NCBI GenBank assembly: GCA_027035575.1
Contig: JALVUQ010000108.1
Span: 1-64,000, forward strand
Length of the DNA: 64,000 nt
From: Desulfurellales bacterium
GTDB lineage: Bacteria; Campylobacterota_A; Desulfurellia; Desulfurellales; Hippeaceae
Reading direction: 5' to 3'
Under the pieces are notes generated by a model. That model saw only the letters and a program-made list of their open reading frames with translations. It was not told the origin of the DNA and did not search any database. How positions within the stretch are numbered: position 1 is the stretch's first letter; each line of letters begins with the position of its first letter. This document shows, piece after piece, positions 41,573 through 50,434 of this stretch. The translations under genes and the position numbers were made by a program.

Positions 41573-43482
41573 TTAGAACCTCCACTGTACACACTCACCA
41601 ACTCTCCAAAATCGAAGAGAAAGTTTTTAATTCCGGACCGATATAGTTCATCAAGTCTGTTTTCAAGCTGAAGCTCCGAGGTTATATGCTTTAAATTTAC
41701 AATAATACCCAGTTTATCAGAAGGAAAAAACGCTTCCTGCTGCGGTACAAATAGTATATCGGTTCTTTTTAACAGCTCCTTTAAGCCTTCTTTATCTGTC
41801 TTACCATCAAAAACAACACACCTCCAACTGCCCACAACTTTATTTAAATCTTTAACGCTTGAACAAAGGGGCGTTTTCTCATCTTCTCTCTTTCTATAAT
41901 CCAAAAGATAGCTCTTTATTCCCATATCACTCAATGCTCTAACCAAATCCTTCCCTTTTTTGGAATCAAACAAGCTTTTATCCATTATAACACCCTTAAC
42001 CCCTTTGGTATAAAGAAAATCCGTAATAAAATCCGGAGATAGAAGCTCAACCTCACTTCTCTTTAAAATTACATATCTCATGCCAACCCTGAAACGGTTA
42101 CCCAACGGAGCTAACTGTACCTCCCTTAAATTATTCTTCCACTTTACGCCGGTAATAGTAAAAAGGTTCACAATTCTTCTGTAAAGCAGCCCCTCGCTTG
42201 AAACAAACTCAAACTCACTATCCAAATAATTCTTCAAATTTTCAAGGAGAGCAGCATAATCTCTATAAGAAGCGCCTCCGTTTTTCAGTTCACTTTCGAG
42301 TTTGTAACCTTCTCTTCTTATTCTCTCAAGAGCAATATCCATTCCATACCACATATTTACCGCATCGCTCACCTTCTCCTCTTCCTCTCTGTAAAGCAGG
42401 TTTGTATAACTTTCAAGATAAGTCCTTTCCCTTTCAAGAGTATTCTGATTTTCTGTTAGCTTGAGTCTATCAATCTGTTCGTCTTTTTTACCCAAAGGAA
42501 TAGACAAATTAACCCCTCCAACCAAACCCTGCTTTGAATAGAAAGAGCTGTCCCCTTTTGTTGAATAGTAAAGATAAGCTTCAATCTTAACATTGTGCTT
42601 CCAGTTCTCTTTTAATTTCAACAGCCTCTCGTTTTCATTTAAGCTACCCATCTCTTTTGATGCTTCGATATGTTCAAGTTGGCTCATCACTCTTTTAAAT
42701 CTTATAGATAAAACCGGAGGAACCGTATAATCATCGTACTTACAGAAACTCCATTTTTCAACGGTGCAATAGGTCTCTACCAACTGTTCAAATTGATTCA
42801 GTTCTGCTTTGGTTTTTCCGATATCACTCTCTATCTTTACAAGCGAATCTGCAAGTTCTATTCCATAAAAATACCCTTCTTTTTTTACCTTCATTAACTG
42901 CTCAAGGAGCTTAATCTTCTCTTTTAAGATAGGAATTTTCAACTTAGCGAAATAGTAGCTAATAAAATTCTGTTTACATAAGGACATAAGTTTTCTTCTT
43001 TTAAGCTCGGAAGCCTGCAATGAAAGAGATTGCCCCAAAGAAAACTCTTTTGCCTTAATTCTATTCTCCAACAATCCTCCCTTAACAATATCCCAGCTAA
43101 ATCCTGCAAAGGCCGAATTGTTGTAGAGATTCAGATTTCCTCTTGAACTCCTCATCCCGGCTCTCAATTTTATACCCATATTATGCCTTAAAGCCCTTTT
43201 TTGCGCCTCTATTAAGCTTTTTTCGGTTTTAGTATCATTAATAGTGCAGAATCTCTCAACACTATAAATCAAGTGCAATCTCCCTGAAACACTCAAGGGG
43301 GCTGCAAGCAGCCTATTAGACAGCTTTAAAACCTTTAAAAGCTTATTTTTCTCTATGGTTATTTTTTTATCCGTGCCCAATTGTTTTCGACCAACAACAG
43401 AGCTCTCACCGTAAGAAAATGACTGCAGCGGATAGAGAGAAAGAAATAAAAACACAAAAAATCCGCCCGCCATTTTATACAT
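41569..43482 (-). CDS. TolC-like outer-membrane protein with C-terminal extra domain
   Basis: The product (about 637 residues) has a signal peptide (MYKMAGGFFVFLFLSLYPLQ, cut near SFS), a TolC-like region (about 60-470; MGIKLRAGMRSSRGNLNLYN, LVGGVNLSIPLGKKDEQIDR) with coiled coils, and about 170 C-terminal residues not usual for TolC: VKGVIMDKSLFDSKKGKDLV, MGIKSYLLDYRK, GIIVNLKHITSELQLENRL and GIKNFLFDFGELVSVY. The extra domain could be periplasmic or surface exposed; it is alpha/beta with no motif I recognise. An in-frame ATG at 43536 would lie about 5 nt from the predicted transcription start, so 43482 is preferred; neither has a clear ribosome site. Confidence 0.7.
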   Translation of the reverse strand: MYKMAGGFFVFLFLSLYPLQSFSYGESSVVGRKQLGTDKKITIEKNKLLKVLKLSNRLLAAPLSVSGRLHLIYSVERFCTINDTKTEKSLIEAQKRALRHNMGIKLRAGMRSSRGNLNLYNNSAFAGFSWDIVKGGLLENRIKAKEFSLGQSLSLQASELKRRKLMSLCKQNFISYYFAKLKIPILKEKIKLLEQLMKVKKEGYFYGIELADSLVKIESDIGKTKAELNQFEQLVETYCTVEKWSFCKYDDYTVPPVLSIRFKRVMSQLEHIEASKEMGSLNENERLLKLKENWKHNVKIEAYLYYSTKGDSSFYSKQGLVGGVNLSIPLGKKDEQIDRLKLTENQNTLERERTYLESYTNLLYREEEEKVSDAVNMWYGMDIALERIRREGYKLESELKNGGASYRDYAALLENLKNYLDSEFEFVSSEGLLYRRIVNLFTITGVKWKNNLREVQLAPLGNRFRVGMRYVILKRSEVELLSPDFITDFLYTKGVKGVIMDKSLFDSKKGKDLVRALSDMGIKSYLLDYRKREDEKTPLCSSVKDLNKVVGSWRCVVFDGKTDKEGLKELLKRTDILFVPQQEAFFPSDKLGIIVNLKHITSELQLENRLDELYRSGIKNFLFDFGELVSVYSGGSN

Positions 43483-43856
43483 ATTAGCTGATTTAGTGTT
43501 ATGAGCAAAACATTTCCTTAAACAAAAATCTATCATATCGAGTTTTTCTTATAACAACTAAACTTTATAGAGTCAAATTTTTTGAAGACAATCGTCAATT
43601 CAAAATAAAAATATCCATTTTAGAGTTCGACATAAAAAACAAATGAGCCACTTTTGGGAGTTAGACAGAGCTTTCAATCTTTTTATTTTTCTTTTGTTTC
43701 TTACCCATTTTCCTTATGTTTCCAACTTACCACAACTTTCTATCCTGCACAAAGAAAACATACAAAGTTTTCTTTTGCCGTCAACGCTATTCTTAAACAG
43801 CCACAATCCATATACCAGTTGACTTTTGTTATTTTATTTGATAAAAGGTAGGCGTT
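43483..43856. other. Divergent intergenic region between the tolC operon and trp
   Basis: No gene was found. It holds the tolC-operon promoter (43548-43576, minus), an AT-rich stretch with no recognisable site (about 43580-43818), and a possible trp promoter TTGACT at 43819-43824, with GATAAA at 43840-43845 at 15-nt spacing. Confidence 0.6.
43548..43576 (-). promoter_or_regulatory. Promoter of the tolC-hlyD-tackOD1-GT2 operon
   Basis: Minus strand TTGACT (43576-43571), 17-nt spacer, TATAAG (43553-43548). The hexamers and spacing are identical to those upstream of the RRM gene (21444-21472). Transcription would begin near 43541. Confidence 0.7.
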
Positions 43857-43919
43857 ATGGTGAGTTTTGGAATTGAGCGTTCGATAGTTTTATTTAATAA
43901 CTGGTGGTGGGGTAGTTAA
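43857..43919 (+). CDS. trpL: trp operon leader peptide with three tandem Trp codons
   Basis: A 20-residue ORF, MVSFGIERSIVLFNNWWWGS, is preceded by AAGGTAGG and ends TAA. Three consecutive TGG codons lie at 43902-43910, eight to six bases before the stop. A Trp-rich leader peptide directly before an attenuator hairpin and trpE is the defining arrangement of ribosome-mediated attenuation. When Trp-tRNA is scarce the ribosome would stall on these codons; when it is plentiful it would reach the stop at 43917-43919 and cover the next RNA segment. Confidence 0.9.
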   Translation: MVSFGIERSIVLFNNWWWGS

Positions 43920-44004
43920 AAGCTATCCCACTTAACTTTACCGCCTCAGGCGGTTTGTCCGAGTTTAGGGATAGCTTGGACGGACTGCTTGAGGCGGTTT
44001 TTTT
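43920..44004 (+). promoter_or_regulatory. trp attenuator: antiterminator and first terminator
   Basis: AAGCTATCCC (43920-43929) can pair perfectly with GGGATAGCTT (43968-43977), enclosing the small hairpin ACCGCC-TCA-GGCGGT. Alternatively ACCGCCTCA (43940-43948) pairs with TGAGGCGGT (43990-43998), strengthened by GTCCG (43957-43961) with CGGAC (43981-43985), followed by TTTTTTT. A ribosome stalled at the Trp codons leaves AAGCTATCCC free (antiterminator); one at the stop masks it (terminator). Pairings are read by eye; energies were not computed. Confidence 0.85.
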
Positions 44005-44009
44005 ATTTC

Positions 44010-44046
44010 AGCCGTCTTTAGCTTTAAGCTTGAGACGGCTTTTTTG
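44010..44046 (+). terminator. Second terminator in the trp leader
   Basis: AGCCGTCT (44010-44017) pairs with AGACGGCT (44033-44040), with an inner AGCTT/AAGCT extension, followed by TTTTTT. It lies between the first attenuator terminator and the trpE ribosome site. CCGTC (44012-44016) can instead pair with GACGG (43979-43983) of the upstream structure, so the two may be linked. Confidence 0.8.
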
Positions 44047-44062
44047 TTATTCGGAGGTGTTA

Positions 44063-45469
44063 ATGGTTGATAAAAAAGATTTTTCTTACGCATTTAAGAA
44101 CGGCTACGACGGCGTGGTAATGTACAAAGAGATAGAAGGCGATATGGAAACTCCGATTTCGCTTCTTTCAAAAATGCTCTCAAGCGACAATATGTTTCTT
44201 CTTGAAAGCGCAAAGGAAGACAAAACATACAGCCGTTTTTCTTTTATGTCGTTCGATTTGGACGAACCGGTGATTGTTGATAAAAACACATCGGGCAATC
44301 TTTTTAAGCGCAAAAAGATTTTCAAAAAAAGGGAGTTGGGAGATTTTTACGGCGGGTATGTGGGTTACTTTGCCTATGAAGCCGTAGAGTTGTTCAATAT
44401 ACTAAGGAAACCCCTATCCAAACTTCCCGATATTTTGGGTCTGTTTTTCGAGGTTGAACTTTTTCTTGTTTATGATAACTACACCGACAGGCTATACATA
44501 GGGCATCTTCACATCTTTGACCCAAACAAATCAGAGCAGGCTAATTACGATACTGCCAAAAAGTCCATTGATGATTTCGAGCAAAAAATAAAGGATTTAC
44601 GCTTAACAAACGGAGTCAAAAAAAACCCACAGGCTGAAATAATAAAACAGATGTTTTCAAAAGAAGAGTTTATGGAAAATGTAAGAAAGGTTAAGGGTTT
44701 GATAGAAGAAGGCGAGGCTATTCAGGTTGTAATAAGCAACTTTTTTGATGTTGAAAATCTCAGTCCCTTTGAATTTTATAGAAATTTACGAAAAATAAAC
44801 CCATCTCCATATATGTTTTTTCTGAAAAACCGAGGGTCGTTTATAGTCGGCTCGTCTCCCGAAATACATATAAGAAAACGAAAAAACAAAGCCGTTTTAA
44901 AACCCATAGCAGGCACAAAACCAAAAGGAACAAACAAAGAAGAAACAAAAAAACAAAAGAACATTTTGATTAACGATGAAAAAGAGAGAGCCGAACATCT
45001 TATGCTTGTCGATTTGGCAAGAAACGATTTGGCAAGGGTGTCAAAAAAAGACAGCGTATTTGTTAAAAGTTTTATGCAGGCAGAGGAGTATTCCCACGTA
45101 ATCCACCTTGTCTCTGAGGTAGAAGGCACCTTAAAAGATGATATATCGTCATACGATTTGGTTGCAAACACCTTTCCGGCAGGCACTTTAAGCGGGGCAC
45201 CCAAGGTTCGAGCCATCGAGATAATCGACGAAACCGAAACCCATCCGAGAGGAGCTTACGGCGGATGTATAGGATATATCGGATTCGACTCAAATATAGA
45301 TATGGCAATAACCATAAGAACAGCGGTTTTCAATGATAATACGGCAAGGCTGCAAGCCGGAGCCGGAATAGTCTATGACAGTGAGCCTGAAAGCGAATAT
45401 TTTGAAACAATCAACAAGCTTAAGGCTTTATTGAAAAGCGGAGGAATAGATGATAGTCTTGATAGATAA
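44063..45469 (+). CDS. trpE: Anthranilate synthase component I
   Basis: The 468-residue subunit converts chorismate plus ammonia to anthranilate. The chorismate-binding core is visible (QVVISNFFDVENLSPFEFYR, GSSPEIHIRKRKN, LKPIAGTKPKG, HLMLVDLARNDLARVSKK, TFPAGTLSGAPKVRAIEII, AGAGIVYDSEPE). I chose the ATG at 44063, after CGGAGGTG; the longer open frame upstream to 43955 runs through the two attenuator hairpins and is not coding. It overlaps trpG by 20 nt. Confidence 0.95.
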   Translation: MVDKKDFSYAFKNGYDGVVMYKEIEGDMETPISLLSKMLSSDNMFLLESAKEDKTYSRFSFMSFDLDEPVIVDKNTSGNLFKRKKIFKKRELGDFYGGYVGYFAYEAVELFNILRKPLSKLPDILGLFFEVELFLVYDNYTDRLYIGHLHIFDPNKSEQANYDTAKKSIDDFEQKIKDLRLTNGVKKNPQAEIIKQMFSKEEFMENVRKVKGLIEEGEAIQVVISNFFDVENLSPFEFYRNLRKINPSPYMFFLKNRGSFIVGSSPEIHIRKRKNKAVLKPIAGTKPKGTNKEETKKQKNILINDEKERAEHLMLVDLARNDLARVSKKDSVFVKSFMQAEEYSHVIHLVSEVEGTLKDDISSYDLVANTFPAGTLSGAPKVRAIEIIDETETHPRGAYGGCIGYIGFDSNIDMAITIRTAVFNDNTARLQAGAGIVYDSEPESEYFETINKLKALLKSGGIDDSLDR

Positions 45470-46016
45470 CTACGATTCTTTTACCTATAATATTTATCAC
45501 TACATTTTACACTTTAAAGACAGCGTCAAGGTTGTAAAAAACAGCGAGAGTTTGGCATATCTGAAAAGCATAAGTAATATGGAAGCTATAGTTTTATCGC
45601 CGGGACCGTCTCACCCTGCCAAATCCCTTTTAACCCTTGATGCAATAGATTTCTTTGCAGCTAAAATACCTATTTTCGGTGTTTGCCTCGGTATGCAGGC
45701 AATAGGCTACTATTTTTCGGCTGAAATCATTAGGGCAAAAACCGTAATGCACGGCAAAACCGATAAAGTGGAATTTAAAAAAAGCCCCATATTTAAAGGC
45801 TTGAAAAATCCCATAAAAGTTGTCAGATACCACTCCCTTGTCGTAAAAAATCCTCTTAATCTTGATGTTGTCGCCACTTCAATATCAGACAACGAGATTA
45901 TGGCAGTGGAAAACAAAGAAATCGGCATATTCGGAGTGCAGTTTCATCCCGAATCATATTTAACTGAAAACGGCATTGATATAATTAAAAATTTTTTGGA
46001 GGTTGTTTATGATTGA
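45450..46016 (+). CDS. trpG: Anthranilate synthase component II (glutamine amidotransferase)
   Basis: The 188-residue class I amidotransferase has IDNYDSFTYNIYHYI, LSPGPSHP, the nucleophile loop FGVCLGMQAIGYYF, and the catalytic His/Glu in GVQFHPESYLTENG. It feeds ammonia to TrpE. It may also serve in folate synthesis as PabA, since no separate pabA is seen here. It overlaps trpE by 20 nt and trpD by 8 nt. Confidence 0.95.
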   Translation: MIVLIDNYDSFTYNIYHYILHFKDSVKVVKNSESLAYLKSISNMEAIVLSPGPSHPAKSLLTLDAIDFFAAKIPIFGVCLGMQAIGYYFSAEIIRAKTVMHGKTDKVEFKKSPIFKGLKNPIKVVRYHSLVVKNPLNLDVVATSISDNEIMAVENKEIGIFGVQFHPESYLTENGIDIIKNFLEVVYD

Positions 46017-46998
46017 TACTGCTATTAACAAGCTGAACAACAAAGAGGATTTAGACGAAAAAACGGTTGAAGGTGTTTTTGATTTAATCTTAGACGGAAA
46101 AATGGATGAAGAAAAAACCGCCTTACTGCTTAAACTGCTTGCTCAAAAGAAAGAGTCTCCGATTGAAATAGCGTTTGCCGCCGAGTCTATGAGAAAGCAC
46201 GCAGATATGCTTAATGCTGATATGGCTTTGCTTGATACCTGCGGCACGGGAGGAGACGGCAAAGCAACATTTAACATATCCACGGCAGCGGGTATTGTAT
46301 GCAGCGTATTTGTTCCTGTTGCAAAACACGGAAACAAAGCTGTCAGCTCCAAATCCGGCTCTGCGGATGTTTTGGAGGCTTTGGGCGTAAAAATAGACAG
46401 AAAAAAGGATGAGGCTTACAGGTTTTTGAAAGATAAGAATTTCACCTTTTTATTTGCGCCGTTCTACCATCCCGCTATGAAAAACGTTGCAGGAGTCAGA
46501 AAAAAGCTCGGCATAAGAACAATTTTTAACCTACTTGGACCTCTATGCAATCCTTTCAACCCTTTATATCAGGTTATAGGTGTATTCAGCGAGGATTTTT
46601 TGCACACAATGTTTGAAGCAAGTGCGCTGCTTGGTATGGACGATGTTATATTCGTATCATCGAAAGACGGATTGGACGAGGTAAGCTTGTCAGATGTTAC
46701 CGTTTGTTACAAAAGAGAAAAGTTAAACGAAGAGGTTTTTGAGTTTGACCCGCGAGAGTTCGGAATATATGCTGACATAAAAGAGATAAAAGGAGGAGAC
46801 GCAAGAAAAAACGCACAACTTATGGTTGAGATGTTTAAAGGAGAGCATAAATCGCTGCAAAACGCAGTAGCCATAAATGCAGCTTTCGGGCTTGTAATCA
46901 GCGGCGTTGAGAGTGATTTGAAAAATGCTTTTACGCTTGCAAAAGAAACTATCACAAACGGCAGAGCTTATGAAAAACTGGAGGAAATCAGAGGGTGA
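46009..46998 (+). CDS. trpD: Anthranilate phosphoribosyltransferase
   Basis: The 329-residue enzyme transfers phosphoribose from PRPP to anthranilate. Motifs: LDTCGTGGDGKATFNISTAA (PRPP loop), AKHGNKAVSSKSGSADVLEA, and GVRKKLGIRTIFNLLGPLCN. I chose ATG 46009, six bases after GGAGG, rather than an upstream TTG at 46003. It overlaps the trpC start by 4 nt. Confidence 0.96.
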   Translation: MIDTAINKLNNKEDLDEKTVEGVFDLILDGKMDEEKTALLLKLLAQKKESPIEIAFAAESMRKHADMLNADMALLDTCGTGGDGKATFNISTAAGIVCSVFVPVAKHGNKAVSSKSGSADVLEALGVKIDRKKDEAYRFLKDKNFTFLFAPFYHPAMKNVAGVRKKLGIRTIFNLLGPLCNPFNPLYQVIGVFSEDFLHTMFEASALLGMDDVIFVSSKDGLDEVSLSDVTVCYKREKLNEEVFEFDPREFGIYADIKEIKGGDARKNAQLMVEMFKGEHKSLQNAVAINAAFGLVISGVESDLKNAFTLAKETITNGRAYEKLEEIRG

Positions 46999-47759
46999 AC
47001 AAAGTTCTTGAAGATATTATCTCATACAAAAAAGAATACATAAAAACGATTACGGTAACAGGAGAAAGAAACAGAAAGATGCACCGCTTGGAAGACAGTA
47101 TAAAAGATGGCAAAATCAACATCATTGCGGAGATTAAAGCATCCTCACCCTCCGCCGGATTTATAAACAACATAGATTTAAACGAAATACTTCCCGTTTA
47201 TATGCAATATTCATCAGCCATAAGCGTTTTAACCGACGAGAAATTTTTCGGCGGCAGTTTCGAGAGGTTGAAAACCGTAGCCGATAGAACGAGTCTGCCT
47301 GTTTTATGCAAGGATTTCATTATAGATAAGGTTCAAATAGACAAAGCTTACGTGTGCGGCGCAGATATGATACTCTTGATTACAAGAATTTTAGACGATG
47401 AAAAACTTGAAGAACTGTACGATTATGCAAAAAGTTTGGGGCTTGATGTTCTTGTGGAGATACACACAATACAAGAGGTTGAACGCATAAAAGGGCTGCA
47501 ACCCAAAATAACCGGCGTAAACTCGAGGGATTTGGATACCCTTTCAATCTCATTGGAAAGAGCAAAAAAGATTTTAAAAAGCATAGACTTCAACACGTTA
47601 AAAATAGCAGAAAGCGGCATAAAAACAAAAGAGGATATAGCCTATTTAAAAGAGAGCTGCAGCGCATTTCTGATAGGAGAAACCCTTGTTAAAAATTCCA
47701 ACGGTTTGAAAGAAACGTTTTTGGAATTTCTAAACTGTTGTCAGGCTGAAGACGCTTGA
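46995..47759 (+). CDS. trpC: Indole-3-glycerol phosphate synthase
   Basis: The 254-residue TIM barrel has IIAEIKASSPSAGFI, SVLTDEKFFGGSFERL, PVLCKDFIIDKVQI, GADMILLITRIL, GVNSRDLDTLSI and IAESGIKTKEDI, the full IGPS signature. It cyclises carboxyphenylamino-deoxyribulose phosphate. Start is GTG inside trpD (4-nt overlap). Confidence 0.96.
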   Translation: MNKVLEDIISYKKEYIKTITVTGERNRKMHRLEDSIKDGKINIIAEIKASSPSAGFINNIDLNEILPVYMQYSSAISVLTDEKFFGGSFERLKTVADRTSLPVLCKDFIIDKVQIDKAYVCGADMILLITRILDDEKLEELYDYAKSLGLDVLVEIHTIQEVERIKGLQPKITGVNSRDLDTLSISLERAKKILKSIDFNTLKIAESGIKTKEDIAYLKESCSAFLIGETLVKNSNGLKETFLEFLNCCQAEDA

Positions 47760-47783
47760 TTTTAAAAAAGGAAAAGTAGAAAA

Positions 47784-48353
47784 ATGAAGGTTAAATTTTG
47801 CGGAATGACAAATGCGGAAGATGTTTCGGCTGCCGTTGAACTGGGTGTTGATTTTGTAGGATTTGTGTTTTATGAAAAGAGCAAAAGGTTTGTGACATAC
47901 GAACAGGTCAGAAAAATAACCGAAGGCATAAACAGCGACATTAAAAAGGTGGGCGTGTTTGTAGAACAATCAAACGAAGAGATAAAAAAAGTCGTTGAGT
48001 TTTGCAATCTCGACTACGCCCAGGTGTATAAGACCGTTGAAGGAGTGGATACAATAAGGGTTTACAGAATCAAAGACGAACCTCCGAAAGATATATCGGA
48101 TGGCCTGATACTGTTTGACAGCTACACAAAATCCATAGGAGGAAGCGGCGTTTCTTTTGATTTGAGCCTGTTAAAAAATTTTGAGCATAGAAACAGGCTG
48201 TTTGTTGCCGGTGGTATTAATATTGATAATGTTACCTTTATAGCACAATTAAATGTATTTGGTGTGGATTTGGTCAGCTCAATCGAGGCTCATCCGGGCA
48301 AGAAGGATATAAAAAAGATGGAAGATTTTATGAAAGTTGTGAGGGGTTTATGA
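47784..48353 (+). CDS. trpF: Phosphoribosylanthranilate isomerase
   Basis: The 189-residue TIM barrel begins [20 protein letters not shown] (the KxCG start of TrpF), with [16 protein letters not shown] and VAGGININD-like [14 protein letters not shown] followed by [15 protein letters not shown]. It catalyses the Amadori step between TrpD and TrpC. It follows trpC by 24 nt and overlaps trpB by 4 nt. Confidence 0.95.
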   Translation: MKVKFCGMTNAEDVSAAVELGVDFVGFVFYEKSKRFVTYEQVRKITEGINSDIKKVGVFVEQSNEEIKKVVEFCNLDYAQVYKTVEGVDTIRVYRIKDEPPKDISDGLILFDSYTKSIGGSGVSFDLSLLKNFEHRNRLFVAGGINIDNVTFIAQLNVFGVDLVSSIEAHPGKKDIKKMEDFMKVVRGL

Positions 48354-49516
48354 AAAGATATTTCGGTAGCTACGGTGGGCAATTTGTTCCAGAAACGTTA
48401 ATCAAAGCGCTGTCTGAGCTTGAAGAGGCATTTATAGAGTTTAAAAAGGACAAAAAAGCAAAAAGAGAATTTATGAACTATTTAAGGGAGTATGCAGGAA
48501 GACCTACACCCTTATATTTTGCAAAAAACTTGAGCGGTTTTTCCGGCTCTTCGGTTTATTTAAAAAGAGAAGATTTGCTGCACACGGGAGCTCATAAGCT
48601 AAACAATACACTCGGTCAAATTTTGCTTGCCAAATTTATGGGGAAAAAGAGAATTATAGCAGAAACCGGTGCGGGGCAGCACGGTGTTGCAACAGCCACA
48701 GCAGCAGCACTTTTAAATATGGAGTGTGTTGTATATATGGGCAAAAAAGATATGGAAAGACAAGCGCCCAATGTTGACAGAATGAGGCTTCTCGGAGCGG
48801 AGGTTGTCTCTGTTGATAAGGGCAGTATGACGCTTAAAAGTGCCATAAACGAAACACTGAGGGATTGGGTTAAAAATGTTCAAACGACACACTATCTTCT
48901 CGGAAGCGCCGTCGGACCCCATCCGTTTCCCTCAATCGTAAAATATTTTCAATCCGTAATAGGCAAAGAAACCAAAATGCAAATAAAAAGAAAGGAAAAT
49001 CGCCTGCCTGATAGTGTTATTGCCTGCGTGGGCGGCGGGAGCAATGCAATAGGTATATTCTCTGCGTTCGTTGACAGCGGTGTAGAGCTTATAGGTGTTG
49101 AAGCCGGCGGTGAATCGCTTGAATTGGGTAAACATTCAGCCACTTTAACAATGGGGAGACCGGGCATTTTACACGGTGCGCTAAGCTATCTTCTGCAAGA
49201 CGAATACGGACAGGTTGCAGATGTACACTCGGTCTCGGCAGGACTGGACTATCCGGGTGTCGGACCTGAGCACAGCTACCTAAAGGATAAAGGCAGGGTG
49301 AAATATGATGTCTGTTTCGACAACGAAGCGCTTGATGGATTTAAACTGTTAAGTTCACTTGAGGGGATAATACCGGCTTTGGAGAGCTCGCACGCCGTAG
49401 GCTATCTTTTAAAACATAAAAAAATGTTTTCCGGCAAAATAGTTGTGATAAATCTGTCCGGCAGAGGAGACAAAGATTTGGGCATAGTAAGAAGCAAAGG
49501 AGTATTGGATGTGTAA
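48350..49516 (+). CDS. trpB: Tryptophan synthase beta subunit
   Basis: The 388-residue PLP enzyme has [16 protein letters not shown], the Lys-bearing [35 protein letters not shown], the phosphate loop [10 protein letters not shown], and GRGDKDLG. It belongs to the standard TrpB1 group by sequence length and HTGAHK. It condenses indole and serine. It overlaps both trpF (4 nt) and trpA (8 nt). Confidence 0.97.
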   Translation: MKRYFGSYGGQFVPETLIKALSELEEAFIEFKKDKKAKREFMNYLREYAGRPTPLYFAKNLSGFSGSSVYLKREDLLHTGAHKLNNTLGQILLAKFMGKKRIIAETGAGQHGVATATAAALLNMECVVYMGKKDMERQAPNVDRMRLLGAEVVSVDKGSMTLKSAINETLRDWVKNVQTTHYLLGSAVGPHPFPSIVKYFQSVIGKETKMQIKRKENRLPDSVIACVGGGSNAIGIFSAFVDSGVELIGVEAGGESLELGKHSATLTMGRPGILHGALSYLLQDEYGQVADVHSVSAGLDYPGVGPEHSYLKDKGRVKYDVCFDNEALDGFKLLSSLEGIIPALESSHAVGYLLKHKKMFSGKIVVINLSGRGDKDLGIVRSKGVLDV

Positions 49517-50216
49517 AATAGGTATTTATCTTGTCTGTGACTATCCGAACAGTGAAAAATTTTTGGATGCCGTAACCGTTTGCGAAAAGTACGGTATGGA
49601 TTTTCTTGAGATAGGATTTCCGTTTTCTGACCCGGTGGCTGACGGACCCGTTATTGAAAAAGCTGCTTTGGATGTGTTAAAACGTGAAAACAGCAATGAT
49701 TTTTTGCAAAGCCTTGAAAAAGCAAGGAACATATTTTCAAAAAAACTCTATGTTATGACCTACTCAAACGTGATTTTCGGATACGGTACAGAAAAATTTG
49801 CAAAAAAAACCGAATTTATAAACGGTATCATCATTGCCGACCTGCCGTTCATTGAAAGCGAACGATTTGCAAGAATTTTTGACAAATACGAAACAAACAC
49901 AATCCGCTTTGTCACGCCCGAAACCGATTTTTCCGATATAGACGAAATAAAACAGTCATCAAAAGACTTTATATATTTTGTATCGACAAGGGGCATCACT
50001 GGGGGAAAGTTCTCAATGGATACGGAAACCCTCAAAAAAATAGAATATACGAAAAAAGGATTTGATTACGACGTCATATTGGGTTTCGGCATAAAAAATT
50101 CAAATGATATAAAAACGGCTTGCCTATATTCAGACGGGGTTGTAATAGGAATGAAGGCAGTTGAGGCATTGGAACAAAACAACTTTGAACAATTTATCGG
50201 TTCACTGAAGCAATGA
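49509..50216 (+). CDS. trpA: Tryptophan synthase alpha subunit
   Basis: The 235-residue TIM barrel has [20 protein letters not shown] with the catalytic Glu and Asp, [31 protein letters not shown] and [10 protein letters not shown]. It releases indole from indole-glycerol phosphate for TrpB. It is slightly shorter than the usual 260 residues. It is the last gene of the trp operon; no strong terminator follows. Confidence 0.95.
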   Translation: MCKIGIYLVCDYPNSEKFLDAVTVCEKYGMDFLEIGFPFSDPVADGPVIEKAALDVLKRENSNDFLQSLEKARNIFSKKLYVMTYSNVIFGYGTEKFAKKTEFINGIIIADLPFIESERFARIFDKYETNTIRFVTPETDFSDIDEIKQSSKDFIYFVSTRGITGGKFSMDTETLKKIEYTKKGFDYDVILGFGIKNSNDIKTACLYSDGVVIGMKAVEALEQNNFEQFIGSLKQ

Positions 50217-50293
50217 TTTGTCCTAAAATTATCTTTTACCGTGCACAGACAGGGCGATATAGATAACAAAATTATAGCTTTAATATCTTTTGT

Positions 50294-50322
50294 TTGACAA
50301 AAGAGGATATATTGTATATCTA
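50294..50322 (+). promoter_or_regulatory. Promoter of tRNA-Ala
   Basis: TTGACA (50294-50299), 17-nt spacer, TATCTA (50317-50322). Transcription would start about ten bases before the tRNA. It may also drive ilvA, which starts 17 nt after the tRNA. Confidence 0.6.
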
Positions 50323-50340
50323 TATTACCCTAAGACTAAA

Positions 50341-50417
50341 GGGCGGTTAGCTCAGTTGGGATGAGCGCTACCTTCGCACGGTAGAGGTCGGGGGTTCGAC
50401 TCCCCTACCGTCCACCA
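50341..50417 (+). tRNA. tRNA-Ala (CGC)
   Basis: A full cloverleaf: acceptor GGGCGGT pairs with ACCGTCC, including the G3-U70 wobble pair that marks alanine tRNAs. The anticodon stem CTACC/GGTAG encloses loop TTCGCAC, giving anticodon CGC (codon GCG). The T arm is GGGGGTTCGACTCCCC. The 3' CCA is encoded. Confidence 0.95.
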
Positions 50418-50434
50418 ATTGGGGGGAGAAACAG

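Noticed and set aside
43955-44062. Longer trpE reading frame upstream of 44063
   Set aside because: It runs through the two attenuator hairpins and T tracts; the ATG at 44063 has a clear CGGAGGTG site and the leader peptide explains the upstream DNA.
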